Translations under genes and position numbers: made by a program
Part shown: positions 32,750 to 41,919 of the stretch, in pieces
How the letters are laid out: the number at the start of each line of letters is the position of its first letter
Numbering within the stretch: the first letter of the stretch is position 1
NCBI RefSeq assembly: GCF_016658545.1
Contig: NZ_JACVZC010000006.1
Coordinates: forward strand, 61,035 to 125,034
Origin: Pseudomonas sp. S37
GTDB taxonomy: Bacteria; Pseudomonadota; Gammaproteobacteria; Pseudomonadales; Pseudomonadaceae
Length of the DNA: 64,000 nucleotides
Reading direction: 5' to 3'
Notes under the pieces: model-generated
What the model was told of the DNA's origin: nothing
Seen by the model: the letters and a program-made list of their open reading frames with translations, nothing else
Databases searched by the model: none

Positions 32750-32968
32750 ATGGCAGCAGTAATCGTCGGCCAATTCCACGCCCGTGACGCCGAAGGCCGC
32801 ATCTACCCCGTGCACGAGTTCCAGGAGTCGACCCTGCAACTCGACGGCAGCACACTGGGCGCCCCCATCACCACCTACCGCCTGGCCATCGGCGACAAGG
32901 TCAATCACCTGGGTGACAACCGCTTCGAGTTGGCCCGCAGCGGCGTCGAGATCACCCGCATTCCTTGA
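32750..32968 (+). CDS. Small conserved hypothetical protein
   Basis: A 72-residue protein beginning MAAVIVGQFHARDAEGR, with no signal peptide or membrane helix. The frame is open from 32657, but AGAGG (32734-32738) and composition favour the ATG at 32750. The alternating hydrophobic pattern suggests a small beta-fold. Its 3' end overlaps the 3' end of the convergent decarboxylase gene by 17 bases. Function unknown. Confidence 0.65.
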   Translation: MAAVIVGQFHARDAEGRIYPVHEFQESTLQLDGSTLGAPITTYRLAIGDKVNHLGDNRFELARSGVEITRIP

Positions 32969-35201
32969 TGCAATCCACCGTGTAGCCGCCGCTTTCGCTC
33001 TGCAGGCCATGCACGTCGGCGACAAAACCCGGGAAGCCTTGGTTGAACGCCCGGGCGAACGCCAGGTAGTCGAGGATCGAGCGGGTTGCCTCGGTAAACC
33101 GCTCCCCCGGCATGATCAACGGAATGCCGGGCGGGTACGGCACCAGCATTACCGCCGCCACACGCCCCAGCAGCGCCTCGATCGGCACTGCTTCCACCTC
33201 GCCGCGCACCATCTGGTCATAGGCCCGGGCCGGGCTCACGGCCGCTTCCGGCAACCGCGTGAACAGCCGCTTCAGCTGTTTGGCGGTGGCATTGGCGCGG
33301 TAGCAGTCATGCAACTGGTCGCACAGGTCGCGCAGGCCCATGCCCTGGTAGCGTGAAGCATCAGCGGCCAACACACTGGGCAGGCAACTGTTCAGCAGGG
33401 AATTGCCGTCATAGTGGCGCTTGAACTCCAGCAGCTCGGTAAGCAAGGTGCTCCACTTGCCCTTGGTGATGCCCATGGAGAACAGCACCAGAAAACTGTA
33501 GAGGCCGGTTTTTTCCACCACCAGCCCACGCTCCCAGAGAAACTTGCTGACCACCGCCGCCGGGATGCCGTGCTCGCCCAGCACACCGCCCGCGCTCAGG
33601 CCCGGCATTACCAGGGTAACTTTCAGCGGGTCAAGCAGCACGTAGTCTTCGGCTACCTCACCGAAACCATGCCAATCCGCCCCCGGCTGCAGCATCCAGT
33701 CCTGTGCCGCCAGGCGGTGGATGCCTTCGGCAGTGGGCGGTTGCCAGATGCTGAACCACCAGTCATCGGCAGCGATGTGTTCGCGCAAGTTGGCCAATGC
33801 ACGCCGAAAGCTCAGTGCCTCGTCGAACATTTCCTGCAGCAGCGAGCGCCCGGCCGGCCCCTCCATCATGGTCGAAGCCACATCCAGCGAGGCCAGGATG
33901 CTGTATTGCGGCGAAGTCGAAATGTGCATCATGAAGGCCTCGTTGAACCGGTCACGGTCCAGCTGACGCCTGGCACCCTCCTGCACATGGATCATCGAGG
34001 CCTGGCTGAACGCTGCCAGCAGCTTGTGGGTGGAGTGGGTGCTGAACACCAACGGGCTGTCAGCGGCGCAGGCGGTGCCCATGGCATAACGCCCATTGAA
34101 GAACTCATGGAACGCTGCATAGGCGAACCACGCCTCATCAAAATGCAGCACTTCGACGCTGGCGCCCAACGCCTGCTTGATCATCCCGGCGTGGTAGCAC
34201 AGGCCGTCGTAAGTGCAGTTGGTCACCACCGCCAGCTTGATGCGCTGCCCACGATCACGGGCAAGCGGGTTGGCCTGGATTTTCGCCGCAATCGCCTCGT
34301 CGCTGAACTCACTGAGCGGGATCGGCCCGATGATGCCCAGTTCGTTACGTTCGGGGCACAGGTACAGGGGGATGGCGCCGGTCATGATGATCGCGTGCAC
34401 CACCGACTTGTGGCAGTTGCGGTCCACCAGCACCAGGTCGTCGCGGCCGACCATGGCGTGCCAGACGATCTTGTTGGCGGTGGAGGTGCCATTGATGACG
34501 AAGAAGGTGTGGTCGGCGCCAAAGTTGCGCGCCGCCCGGGCTTCGGCTTCGGCCAGCGGCCCGGTATGGTCGAGCAGCGACCCCAGTTCCGGCACGGAAA
34601 CGGACAAGTCCGAGCGCAGGGTGTTCTCCCCGAAGAACTGGTGAAAGGCCTGGCCGACAGGGCTTTTGTGGTAGGCCACGCCGCCACCGTGCCCCGGGGT
34701 ATGCCAGGAATAGTTGGACTGCGCTGTGTGCTGCACCAGCGCCTTGAAGAACGGCGGCAGCAGGCCGTCGAGGTAAGTATGTGCAGCGCGCGCCACCTGG
34801 CGGGCGAGGAATGGCACGGTGTCTTCAAACAGGTAAAGGATGCCACGCAGCTGGTTGAGCTCGCTCATGGCCTCGGCAGGGGCGTTTTCCAGGGTGACCT
34901 GCTCGCCTAGGGCGAAGATCGGCAGGTTCGGTGCACGCAGGCGCGCCAGGCGGATCAGCTCGGCCATGTTCTGCAGCAGGTGGGTGTTCTCGCCAGCACC
35001 TTCGGCGGCGATCAGCATGCAGGCCAGGCCATGGTGGGTGGCGGCGACCAGGCGCGCTTCGGCGTGGTCGGCGGCCTTGATGACGGTGAAGCCGTCCTGG
35101 GTCAGCTCGTCGGCGATGCCCCGCACCCGCTCGCCGGCGACACTGTCGGCCTTGATGGCGCGGTGGACGATGAGGATAGGGAACTTGAGGTCCTTGTACA
35201 T
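32952..35201 (-). CDS. ldcA: Lysine/arginine/ornithine decarboxylase (LdcA-like)
   Basis: A 749-residue fold-type I Orn/Lys/Arg decarboxylase with an N-terminal receiver-like wing domain, the PLP-binding core and a C-terminal domain. The PLP lysine is about K393 in STHSTHKLLAAFSQASM; HTPGHGGG and NGTSTANKI are other hallmarks. Length matches P. aeruginosa LdcA, which makes cadaverine from lysine. Substrate cannot be settled from sequence, so arginine remains possible. The start at 35201 (MYKDLKFPIL) has GGAGG about ten bases upstream. No adjacent antiporter is present, so it is more likely catabolic than part of acid resistance. Confidence 0.88.
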   Translation of the reverse strand: MYKDLKFPILIVHRAIKADSVAGERVRGIADELTQDGFTVIKAADHAEARLVAATHHGLACMLIAAEGAGENTHLLQNMAELIRLARLRAPNLPIFALGEQVTLENAPAEAMSELNQLRGILYLFEDTVPFLARQVARAAHTYLDGLLPPFFKALVQHTAQSNYSWHTPGHGGGVAYHKSPVGQAFHQFFGENTLRSDLSVSVPELGSLLDHTGPLAEAEARAARNFGADHTFFVINGTSTANKIVWHAMVGRDDLVLVDRNCHKSVVHAIIMTGAIPLYLCPERNELGIIGPIPLSEFSDEAIAAKIQANPLARDRGQRIKLAVVTNCTYDGLCYHAGMIKQALGASVEVLHFDEAWFAYAAFHEFFNGRYAMGTACAADSPLVFSTHSTHKLLAAFSQASMIHVQEGARRQLDRDRFNEAFMMHISTSPQYSILASLDVASTMMEGPAGRSLLQEMFDEALSFRRALANLREHIAADDWWFSIWQPPTAEGIHRLAAQDWMLQPGADWHGFGEVAEDYVLLDPLKVTLVMPGLSAGGVLGEHGIPAAVVSKFLWERGLVVEKTGLYSFLVLFSMGITKGKWSTLLTELLEFKRHYDGNSLLNSCLPSVLAADASRYQGMGLRDLCDQLHDCYRANATAKQLKRLFTRLPEAAVSPARAYDQMVRGEVEAVPIEALLGRVAAVMLVPYPPGIPLIMPGERFTEATRSILDYLAFARAFNQGFPGFVADVHGLQSESGGYTVDCIKECG

Positions 35202-35263
35202 CAGGTGGCTACCTCCGAAGGACATGGGGTCCATTTCAGGGTAGTTGAGCCTTGTATTGCCTG

Positions 35264-35364
35264 TACTGGCCTCTTCGCGGGTGAACCCGCTCCCACAGGG
35301 TTCTCCACAGCCCTTAGCCCTTGTGCGACCCCTGTGGGAGCGGGTTTACCCGCGAAAGGGCCAG
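35264..35364. repeat. REP pair (inverted)
   Basis: Inverted REP arms at about 35264-35300 and 35331-35364 lie between the leftward decarboxylase start and the dnaQ stop. Confidence 0.88.
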
Positions 35365-35377
35365 AACAAACTACAAA

Positions 35378-36136
35378 TCAGCCAGCCGGTGTCTCGGTCA
35401 AAACCTGCCACATCGACGGCCCGCCCGCCGACTTGGCCACCGCCGCCAACCGCTCGGCATGCGCCTCCAGCTCTTCGGCACTGGCCATGATTACCCGCCC
35501 CGGCGCCCGCCCGGTAATCCGCCGGATCTCGCTACCACCCGCACCCTGCCCGTCACCCTCGGCGTCTGCCCCATGCTCAGCCAGCGACAGGCTGGTCTGA
35601 CCACCGGTCATCGCCAGGTAGACGTCGGCCAGCAGTTCCGAGTCAAGCAGTGCGCCGTGCAGTTCACGGCCGGAGTTGTCGATGTCGTAGCGTTTGCACA
35701 GCGCATCGAGGCTGTTGCGCTGTCCGGGGTGGCGCGAGCGCGCCAGCAGCAGGGTATCGAGGATGGTGCAGTACTGCGAGGCATCAGCGCGGTGCTGCTG
35801 GCCCAGCAAGGCGAATTCGTTGTTGATGAAACCAACGTCGAACGCCGCGTTGTGGATGACCAGCGTGGCACCCTGGATGAAGTCGAAGAACTCCTCGGCA
35901 ACATCGCCAAAGCGGGGTTTGCCGACCAGGAATGCATCGGTGATGCCGTGGACGTTGATCGCGCCCTCGTCACTCTCGCGGTCCGGCTGCAGGTAGACGT
36001 GGAAGTGCCGCCCGGTCAGGCGCCGGCCGATCACCTCGACACAGCCGATCTCGATGATCCGGTGGCCTTCGCCAACCGGCATGCCCGTGGTTTCGGTATC
36101 GAGAATGACGAACCGTTTATCTTGCTGCTGCTCCAC
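35378..36136 (-). CDS. dnaQ: DNA polymerase III epsilon subunit (3'-5' proofreading exonuclease)
   Basis: A 252-residue DEDDh exonuclease. Exo I is DTETTG, Exo II HNAAFDVGFIN, Exo III HGALLDSELLADVY, giving the four acidic residues and catalytic histidine of the replicase proofreader; the C-terminal tail should bind the alpha subunit. Two starts are possible: an ATG at 36157 with a poor ribosome binding site, or the GTG at 36136 (VEQQQDKRF) with GGAG eight bases upstream, which I prefer. It is last in a leftward methyltransferase-rnhA-dnaQ unit. In E. coli rnhA and dnaQ are divergent, so the co-directional order is a pseudomonad feature. Confidence 0.92.
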   Translation of the reverse strand: MEQQQDKRFVILDTETTGMPVGEGHRIIEIGCVEVIGRRLTGRHFHVYLQPDRESDEGAINVHGITDAFLVGKPRFGDVAEEFFDFIQGATLVIHNAAFDVGFINNEFALLGQQHRADASQYCTILDTLLLARSRHPGQRNSLDALCKRYDIDNSGRELHGALLDSELLADVYLAMTGGQTSLSLAEHGADAEGDGQGAGGSEIRRITGRAPGRVIMASAEELEAHAERLAAVAKSAGGPSMWQVLTETPAG

Positions 36137-36187
36137 GCGGGGCGCTCCAACTTGCATCAGTTACAAAGGCCGCGATTGTACCCCAGC

Positions 36188-36634
36188 TCAACGCTGGGCG
36201 CGCACCTCATCGACCCCACGGTTGGCCAACTGGTCGGCGCGTTCGTTGCCAGGGTGGCCGATATGGCCGCGCACCCACTTCCAGGTCACCTTGTGGCGGT
36301 TGACCTGTTCATCCAGCAGCTGCCACAGGTCGGCGTTCTTCACCGGCTCCTTGGCTGCAGTTTTCCAGCCGCGCTTCTTCCAGTTGACCATCCATTCATT
36401 GATGCCCTTCATCACGTACTGCGAGTCGGTGGTCAGCACCACGTCGCATTCACGCTTCAGCGACATCAAGCCTTGTATCGCCGCCATCAGCTCCATGCGG
36501 TTGTTGGTGGTCTCACGCTCGCCGCCCCACAGTTCCTTCTCGACGCCCTTGTAGATCATCAGCACGCCCCAGCCACCCGGGCCAGGGTTGCCCTTGCAGG
36601 CACCATCAGTAAACATCTCGACGCTATCGCTCAT
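36188..36634 (-). CDS. rnhA: Ribonuclease HI
   Basis: A 148-residue RNase HI that cuts RNA in RNA-DNA hybrids, removing R-loops and primers. The catalytic acids are visible in [14 protein letters not shown] (Asp), RMELMAAI (Glu) and TDSQYV (Asp), with a later Asp in NERADQLAN. The basic handle region [15 protein letters not shown] is present. It starts 15 bases after the methyltransferase stop and ends 31 bases before the dnaQ ATG alternative. Confidence 0.95.
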   Translation of the reverse strand: MSDSVEMFTDGACKGNPGPGGWGVLMIYKGVEKELWGGERETTNNRMELMAAIQGLMSLKRECDVVLTTDSQYVMKGINEWMVNWKKRGWKTAAKEPVKNADLWQLLDEQVNRHKVTWKWVRGHIGHPGNERADQLANRGVDEVRAQR

Positions 36635-36649
36635 GTACCACTCTTGAAT

Positions 36650-37423
36650 TCAGTGCTTGTCAGTTTCAGGGTTGGCCGCCGTGCGGTTGACCTTGGCCAG
36701 CGGCAACGGCAACAGCTTGCCCATCGGCTCGCGGCGTGCCTGGCGCAACGGCCGCAGGCCGACCACCATCTTGCGCGCCACCAGCAGGTACACCCCGCCA
36801 CCGGAGCCCTGCCAGCCGCCGGCCAGCCGCTCCCAGCCTTCCAGGCGTTGCTGCCAGGCCGGGGAGGCAAGCGGCGGACGATAGCACCCGAAGCGGCGTT
36901 TCTCCAGCGCGAAGCCCAGCAGGTTGAGCCAGTCGCCCACCCGCGAAGGCGAGATGCAGCGTGCCTTGCGCAGCGCACCGTGGCTGAAGAAATGGCGCAT
37001 GCCCCAGCTGCTCCACGGGTTGATCCCGACGATCAGCAGGTGCCCGCCCGGGCGCACGGCACTGGCCGCCTCGCGCAGCAGGCCATGCGGCGACAGGCAG
37101 AAGTCCAGGCCATGCTGCAGCACCACCACGTCGGCGGCATGCTCGCTCAGTGGCCAGGCCTGCTCTTCGCAAACAATCTCCACACCCGGCAACGGCGCAC
37201 CAAGGCGCACATTGCGCTGCACCTGAGGGGCGCTGGGCGGCGGCTCGGCGCAGGGCCCGTAATGCACCAGGTAACCGCCAAAGAAGCGCCCGAGCTCTTC
37301 TTCCAGCAGTTTTTCCTCTTCCTTGAGCATCAGCTGGCCGAGTGGGCCGTTGAACCACTCACGGGCCAGGCTGATCAGCTCGACCCAGTCCGGGTCGGCC
37401 TGGGCAAAGGCTTGGTCGGTCAT
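36650..37423 (-). CDS. Class I SAM-dependent methyltransferase-like protein
   Basis: A 257-residue protein with a degenerate methyltransferase fold. SEHAADVVVLQHGLDFC and ALRPGG-like SAVRPGGHLLIVGINPWSSWG are recognisable, but the usual glycine-rich SAM motif I is missing or eroded (PLPGVEIVCEE). The family regularly sits before rnhA in pseudomonads; its substrate is unknown to me. The ATG at 37423 (MTDQAFAQADPDW) has GGGAGAG six bases upstream. It is divergent from gloB across 85 bases that must contain both promoters. Confidence 0.78.
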   Translation of the reverse strand: MTDQAFAQADPDWVELISLAREWFNGPLGQLMLKEEEKLLEEELGRFFGGYLVHYGPCAEPPPSAPQVQRNVRLGAPLPGVEIVCEEQAWPLSEHAADVVVLQHGLDFCLSPHGLLREAASAVRPGGHLLIVGINPWSSWGMRHFFSHGALRKARCISPSRVGDWLNLLGFALEKRRFGCYRPPLASPAWQQRLEGWERLAGGWQGSGGGVYLLVARKMVVGLRPLRQARREPMGKLLPLPLAKVNRTAANPETDKH

Positions 37424-37508
37424 TGCGCTCTCCCTCGAAGGTTCTCCCACCGCGCCATCGCGGCTAAGATGCCCTCATGTGCCACGCTAGGCGAATCGGA
37501 TCCGCACC

Positions 37509-38288
37509 ATGATACAGATCGATGCTCTCCCCGCTTTCTCCGACAACTACATCTGGTTGTTACAGGATACTGCCAAACGCCGTTGTGCGGTGGTCGACCC
37601 CGGTGATGCCGGCCCGGTGGAACGCTGGCTGGCAGCCCACCCCGAGTGGGTATTGAGCGATATCCTCATCACCCACCACCACAACGACCATGTCGGCGGT
37701 GTGGAACGGCTCAAGCAACTGACCGGCGCGCGGGTGTGCGGCCCGGCCAATGAGCGTATACCTTGCCGTGACCTCGCGCTGGGCGAAGGCGACCAGCTGG
37801 ACGTGCTGGGCGTGACCTTCCAGGTGCTGGCGGTACCCGGCCACACGCTGGGGCATGTCGCGTTCTTCAGCGACCAGCCGGCAACACCCGTGCTGTTCAG
37901 TGGCGACACCCTGTTTGCCGCCGGCTGCGGGCGCATGTTCGAAGGTACCCCCGAGCAGATGCAGCCTGCCCTCGCCCGCCTGGCCGCCCTGCCAGCGCAG
38001 ACCGAGGTGTACTGCGCCCATGAATACACCCTCAGCAACCTGCGGTTTGCCAAAGCGGTGGAACCGACCAATCCGCACGTTCAACGACGGTTCGAGGACG
38101 TTACCCGTTTGCGCGCCGACAATCGCATCACCTTGCCATCAACGATTGGCCTGGAGTGCCTGACCAACCCCTTTTTGCGTACCTCTGAAACATTAGTTAA
38201 ACAAAAAGCAGACGAATGGAAGGGACATTCAAACCCCACGCATGTCGCTGTTTTTGCTGCCTTGAGGTCTTGGAAGGACACCTTCTGA
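37509..38288 (+). CDS. gloB: Hydroxyacylglutathione hydrolase (glyoxalase II)
   Basis: A 259-residue metallo-beta-lactamase-fold enzyme that hydrolyses S-D-lactoylglutathione in methylglyoxal detoxification. The two-metal site [10 protein letters not shown] is at residues 55-64, with later GHTLGH and [13 protein letters not shown] motifs. The C-terminal glutathione-binding region ([10 protein letters not shown]) completes the family length. About 100 bases separate it from mltD in the same direction. Confidence 0.94.
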   Translation: MIQIDALPAFSDNYIWLLQDTAKRRCAVVDPGDAGPVERWLAAHPEWVLSDILITHHHNDHVGGVERLKQLTGARVCGPANERIPCRDLALGEGDQLDVLGVTFQVLAVPGHTLGHVAFFSDQPATPVLFSGDTLFAAGCGRMFEGTPEQMQPALARLAALPAQTEVYCAHEYTLSNLRFAKAVEPTNPHVQRRFEDVTRLRADNRITLPSTIGLECLTNPFLRTSETLVKQKADEWKGHSNPTHVAVFAALRSWKDTF

Positions 38289-38388
38289 TAACCGCAAGAT
38301 ATATCGCAATCGAGGGTCAAAGGTTGACCGGGCCCGGAGCGGTTTCTAGAATCGCCGAACTTTTTCGCCCGGATACCTGTGTCAGCCG

Positions 38389-39819
38389 ATGTCTTTCCGT
38401 AGCCGCAGAACCTCTCATTCCGTCGCCCTGACGCGCCTGGCCCAAATCAGTGCGCTGGCCCTGGCCGCCACCCTGGTGGGCTGCCAGAGCACCCGTCAGC
38501 TCGACGAAGCCGATAGCGTTCGCGCGCATAACTACCAGGCGCGGATCAAGCACAAGCCTTCGCCGCTGCTGGTCAAACCGGCCGAGCAGGCGCCACAGGA
38601 TGTGTGGGAACGCATGCGCCAGGGCTTTGCCCTGCAGGACAGCATCGACGTCAACCCGCGCATCGAGCAACAGCGCCTGTGGTTCGCCAGCAACCCGACC
38701 TTCATCGAAAGCGCCGGCGAGCGTGGCAGCCTGTACCTGCACTACATCGTCGAGCGCCTCGAAGAACGCGACATGCCGCTGGAGCTGGCCCTGCTGCCAG
38801 CCATCGAAAGCGCCTACAACCCGATGGCCTACTCGCGTGCCAGCGCTGCCGGCATGTGGCAGTTCATGCCGGCTACCGGTCGCCACTTCAACCTGCGCCA
38901 GACCAACTTCTACGACGGCCGCCGTGATGTCACCGCGTCGACCAACGCAGCGCTGGACTACCTGACCCGCCTGCACGACATGTTCAACGGCGACTGGCTG
39001 CTGGCCCTGGCGGCCTACAATGCCGGCGAAGGCACCGTTAGCCGGGCCATCGAGCGCAACGAAAAGCTTGGCCTGCCGACCGACTACTGGAACCTGCCAC
39101 TGCCGCAGGAAACCCGTGACTACGTGCCCAAGCTGCTGGCGCTGTCGCAGGTGGTGTCCACACCAGAGGCGTATGGCGTCAATCTCACCCCGATCGCCAA
39201 CGAACCGTACTTCGAAGCGGTGGCGATCAACGAACGCCTGGACCTGACCCGGGTTGCCGCCTTCGCCAACATCGACGAGGACGAGCTGATCCAGCTCAAC
39301 CCGGCGTTCAAGAAACGCATGACCGTCGATGGCCCGAAACAACTGCTGGTACCGACCGCCAAGGCACAGCTGCTCAGTGCCAGCCTGTCCAACCTCAACC
39401 CCGAGCAACTGGTCAGCCTGCAACCGCCAAAAGCCGCATTCGCCCGCGCCGTGGCCGAAGCCAAGGCACCGGTGGCCGCGCGCAGCTACCGGGTCAAGCG
39501 TGGCGACAACCTCGGTGCCATCGCCAAGGCCAACCGCGTTTCGGTCAAGGACATCAAGCGCTGGAACCGTCTGTCCGGCAACAATCTGCGCGCCGGCCAG
39601 GTACTGGCCCTGCGCGGTGGCAATGCGCCAAGCGCCGCCGGCAACCGGGTAGCCGCCTCGGCGCAGCGCTCCACTCAATACAAGGTTCGCAAAGGTGATT
39701 CGCTGTACCTGGTGGCCAAGCGCTTCAACGTGGAAATGAAACACCTCAAGCGCTGGAACCCACGCAGCGGCCACGCCCTCAAGCCAGGCCAGACCCTGAC
39801 TGTCTACCTCGGCCATTGA
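38389..39819 (+). CDS. mltD: Membrane-bound lytic murein transglycosylase D
   Basis: A 476-residue lipoprotein. LAATLVGC is a lipobox, with the lipid-modified cysteine near residue 27. The SLT domain follows, with catalytic E140 in LLPAIESAYNPMAYS and later AAYNAGEGTV. Two LysM peptidoglycan-binding repeats start near residues 364 (YRVKRGDNLGAIAK) and 429 (YKVRKGDSLYLVAK). It cleaves glycan strands, releasing anhydromuropeptides. The gene is next to gloB, as in many gammaproteobacteria. Confidence 0.95.
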   Translation: MSFRSRRTSHSVALTRLAQISALALAATLVGCQSTRQLDEADSVRAHNYQARIKHKPSPLLVKPAEQAPQDVWERMRQGFALQDSIDVNPRIEQQRLWFASNPTFIESAGERGSLYLHYIVERLEERDMPLELALLPAIESAYNPMAYSRASAAGMWQFMPATGRHFNLRQTNFYDGRRDVTASTNAALDYLTRLHDMFNGDWLLALAAYNAGEGTVSRAIERNEKLGLPTDYWNLPLPQETRDYVPKLLALSQVVSTPEAYGVNLTPIANEPYFEAVAINERLDLTRVAAFANIDEDELIQLNPAFKKRMTVDGPKQLLVPTAKAQLLSASLSNLNPEQLVSLQPPKAAFARAVAEAKAPVAARSYRVKRGDNLGAIAKANRVSVKDIKRWNRLSGNNLRAGQVLALRGGNAPSAAGNRVAASAQRSTQYKVRKGDSLYLVAKRFNVEMKHLKRWNPRSGHALKPGQTLTVYLGH

Positions 39820-39845
39820 TACCCTCCTGCAGGACTGACGCGATC

Positions 39846-39966
39846 CCTTGTAGGAGCGGCCTTGTGTCGCGATCGGGCTGCGCAGCAGCCCCCGGATATT
39901 GAGGGCCATGCCGAAATCGATGGGGCTGCTGCGCAGCCCGATCGCGACACAAGGCCGCTCCTACAG
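39846..39966. repeat. Second-family inverted repeat (taggagcggccttgtgtcgcg type)
   Basis: Arms of about 45 bp at 39848-39892 and 39921-39965 begin and end with tgtaggagcggccttgtg or its complement and contain ggctgcgcagcagcccc. The outer 12 bases resemble the standard REP end, but the core differs. Related pairs lie at 51476-51594 and 59345-59464. Confidence 0.88.
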
Positions 39967-40089
39967 TGACCGCGTCATCCTCGTCAAACAGAAGCCGGCA
40001 CGTTCCCTTCAAAACCTCTCTTTTTCCAACCCCACCAAGCTGTTACTGTACCCCGAACAAAGCCCAACGCCCCTGGATCGGATGCCGAC

Positions 40090-41919
40090 TTGATACGTCC
40101 CCTCCTGCTGTCAATCAGCCTGGCCTTGAGCTTTCCCGCAGCCGCGATGGTGAGCGAAAGCCACGGATACGCGCAGTTCGGCACGCTCAAGTACCCAGCC
40201 ACCTTCACCCACTTCGACTGGGTCAACCCGCAAGCGCCCAAGGGCGGTACGTTGCGGGCCATGGCTTTTGGCACCTTCGACACGCTCAACCCCTATACCT
40301 TCAAGGGGTCGAGCCCGGTTACCACGCCCAATTTCCAGCAGTACGGCATCAGTGAGCTGAACGAGCCGCTGATGGTCGGTACCGGCCAGTACGACCCGTC
40401 CGGAGACGAGCCCACTTCCAGCTACGGCCTGATCGCTCGCTCGGTGGAATACAGCGAGGACCGCAGCTGGGTAGTGTTCAACCTTCGCCCGGAAGCCCGC
40501 TGGCATGACGGCAAGCCAATCACCTCGGCAGACGTGGCCTTCTCGTATCGCACGCTGCTCAAGGACGGCCACCCGATCTACCGCACCAACCTGCAGGAAG
40601 TGCAACGGGTAGACATTCTCGGCCCGCTGCGCATCCGCTTCGTGTTCAAGCGCGCCGGCAACCCGCTGCTGATCCTGCGCCTGGGCGAAATGCCGGTGCT
40701 GCCCAAGCACTACTGGCAAAAGCGCGACTTCAAGGCCACCACCTTCGAGCCACCACTGGGCAGCGGCCCGTACCGTATCACCGAAGTGCAGCCCGGGCGC
40801 CGGCTGGTGTTCGAGCGGGTGAAGAACTACTGGGGCAAGGACCTGGCGGTCAACCGTGGCAAGTACAACTTCAAGCGGGTGGAATACGAGTTCTACCGCG
40901 ACGCCACAGTGGCCTTCGAAGCGTTCAAGGCCGGGGAGTTCGACATCTATATCGAGCACCAGGCCAAGAACTGGGCCAACGGCTATAACTTCCCGGCCGT
41001 GCGCCGTGGCGAAGTAATCAAGGCACAGATCCCGCACAGTATTCCCACGCAAACCCAGGGCCTGTTCATGAACAGCCGCCGCGCCAGCTTCAGCGACCCA
41101 CGGGTGCGCCAGGCGCTGGGGCTGATGCTCGACTTCGAGTGGACCAACCGCGCACTGTTCAGCAGCGCCTATCGCCGCTCGACCAGCTACTACCCCAACA
41201 GCGAGTTCGCCGCCAGTGGCGTGCCCACCGGCAAGGAATGGCTGCTGCTGGCGCCGTTTCGCGACCAATTGCCAGCCAAGTTGTTCAGCGAACCGTACAA
41301 GGTCAGCCACACCGACGGCCGCGGGGTCAGCCGCCAGACCTTGCGCCAGGCTCTGGGCCTGCTCGCCGAGGCCGGCTGGAAACTGAACGGCCAGCGCCTG
41401 GTCGACAGCAAGGGCCAGCAGTTGCGCCTGGAACTACTGCTGGTAAACCCCAACCTTGAACGCATCCTGCAACCTTATGTCGAAAATCTGTCCAGCATCG
41501 GCATCGATGCGCGCTTGCGCACCGTGGACCGTGCCCAGTACAAACAACGCCTGGACCAGTTCGATTTCGACATGATTCTGATGACCCTCAACCAGACCCT
41601 GAGCCCCGGCCTCGAGCAGTGGCTGTACTTCCACTCCAGCCAGGCCGCGACCAAGGGCAGCAAGAACTATGCTGGGGTCAAGGACCCGGTGGTCGACCAC
41701 TTGCTCGACACGCTGCTGGCCGCACGTACCCGCGACGACCAGGTTGCCGCCGCCCGCGCACTGGACCGCGTACTCTCATGGCAGTACTACATGATCCCCA
41801 ACTGGTACCTCGACAACCATCGCCTGGCCTACCGTAACCGGTTCGCCTTCGTTACCACGCCGCCCTACACCCTCGGGCTGAACAGCTGGTGGATCAAGAC
41901 TTCGGAGAAAGCCCAATGA
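40090..41919 (+). CDS. Peptide ABC transporter substrate-binding protein 1 (YejA-like), TTG start
   Basis: A 609-residue SBP family 5 protein with a signal peptide (IRPLLLSISLALSFPAAA). The YejA-type opening SHGYAQFGTLKYPATFTHFDWVN, KGGTLR and the WHDGKPITSADVAFSY motif are clear. The start codon is TTG (LIRPLLL), with GGA eight bases upstream; the nearby ATG at 40082 is out of frame. It overlaps the second binding protein by four bases and shares its fold but not high identity, so the two probably widen substrate range. Expected substrates are oligopeptides or microcin C-like compounds. Confidence 0.88.
   Translation: MIRPLLLSISLALSFPAAAMVSESHGYAQFGTLKYPATFTHFDWVNPQAPKGGTLRAMAFGTFDTLNPYTFKGSSPVTTPNFQQYGISELNEPLMVGTGQYDPSGDEPTSSYGLIARSVEYSEDRSWVVFNLRPEARWHDGKPITSADVAFSYRTLLKDGHPIYRTNLQEVQRVDILGPLRIRFVFKRAGNPLLILRLGEMPVLPKHYWQKRDFKATTFEPPLGSGPYRITEVQPGRRLVFERVKNYWGKDLAVNRGKYNFKRVEYEFYRDATVAFEAFKAGEFDIYIEHQAKNWANGYNFPAVRRGEVIKAQIPHSIPTQTQGLFMNSRRASFSDPRVRQALGLMLDFEWTNRALFSSAYRRSTSYYPNSEFAASGVPTGKEWLLLAPFRDQLPAKLFSEPYKVSHTDGRGVSRQTLRQALGLLAEAGWKLNGQRLVDSKGQQLRLELLLVNPNLERILQPYVENLSSIGIDARLRTVDRAQYKQRLDQFDFDMILMTLNQTLSPGLEQWLYFHSSQAATKGSKNYAGVKDPVVDHLLDTLLAARTRDDQVAAARALDRVLSWQYYMIPNWYLDNHRLAYRNRFAFVTTPPYTLGLNSWWIKTSEKAQ

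Noticed and set aside
35321..37606. 761-codon plus-strand frame over dnaQ-rnhA-methyltransferase
   Set aside because: Antisense to three real genes and runs through a REP pair and an intergenic region; composition is that of a shadow frame.
38317..39909. 530-codon minus-strand frame over mltD
   Set aside because: Antisense to mltD and extends into an inverted repeat; no family features.
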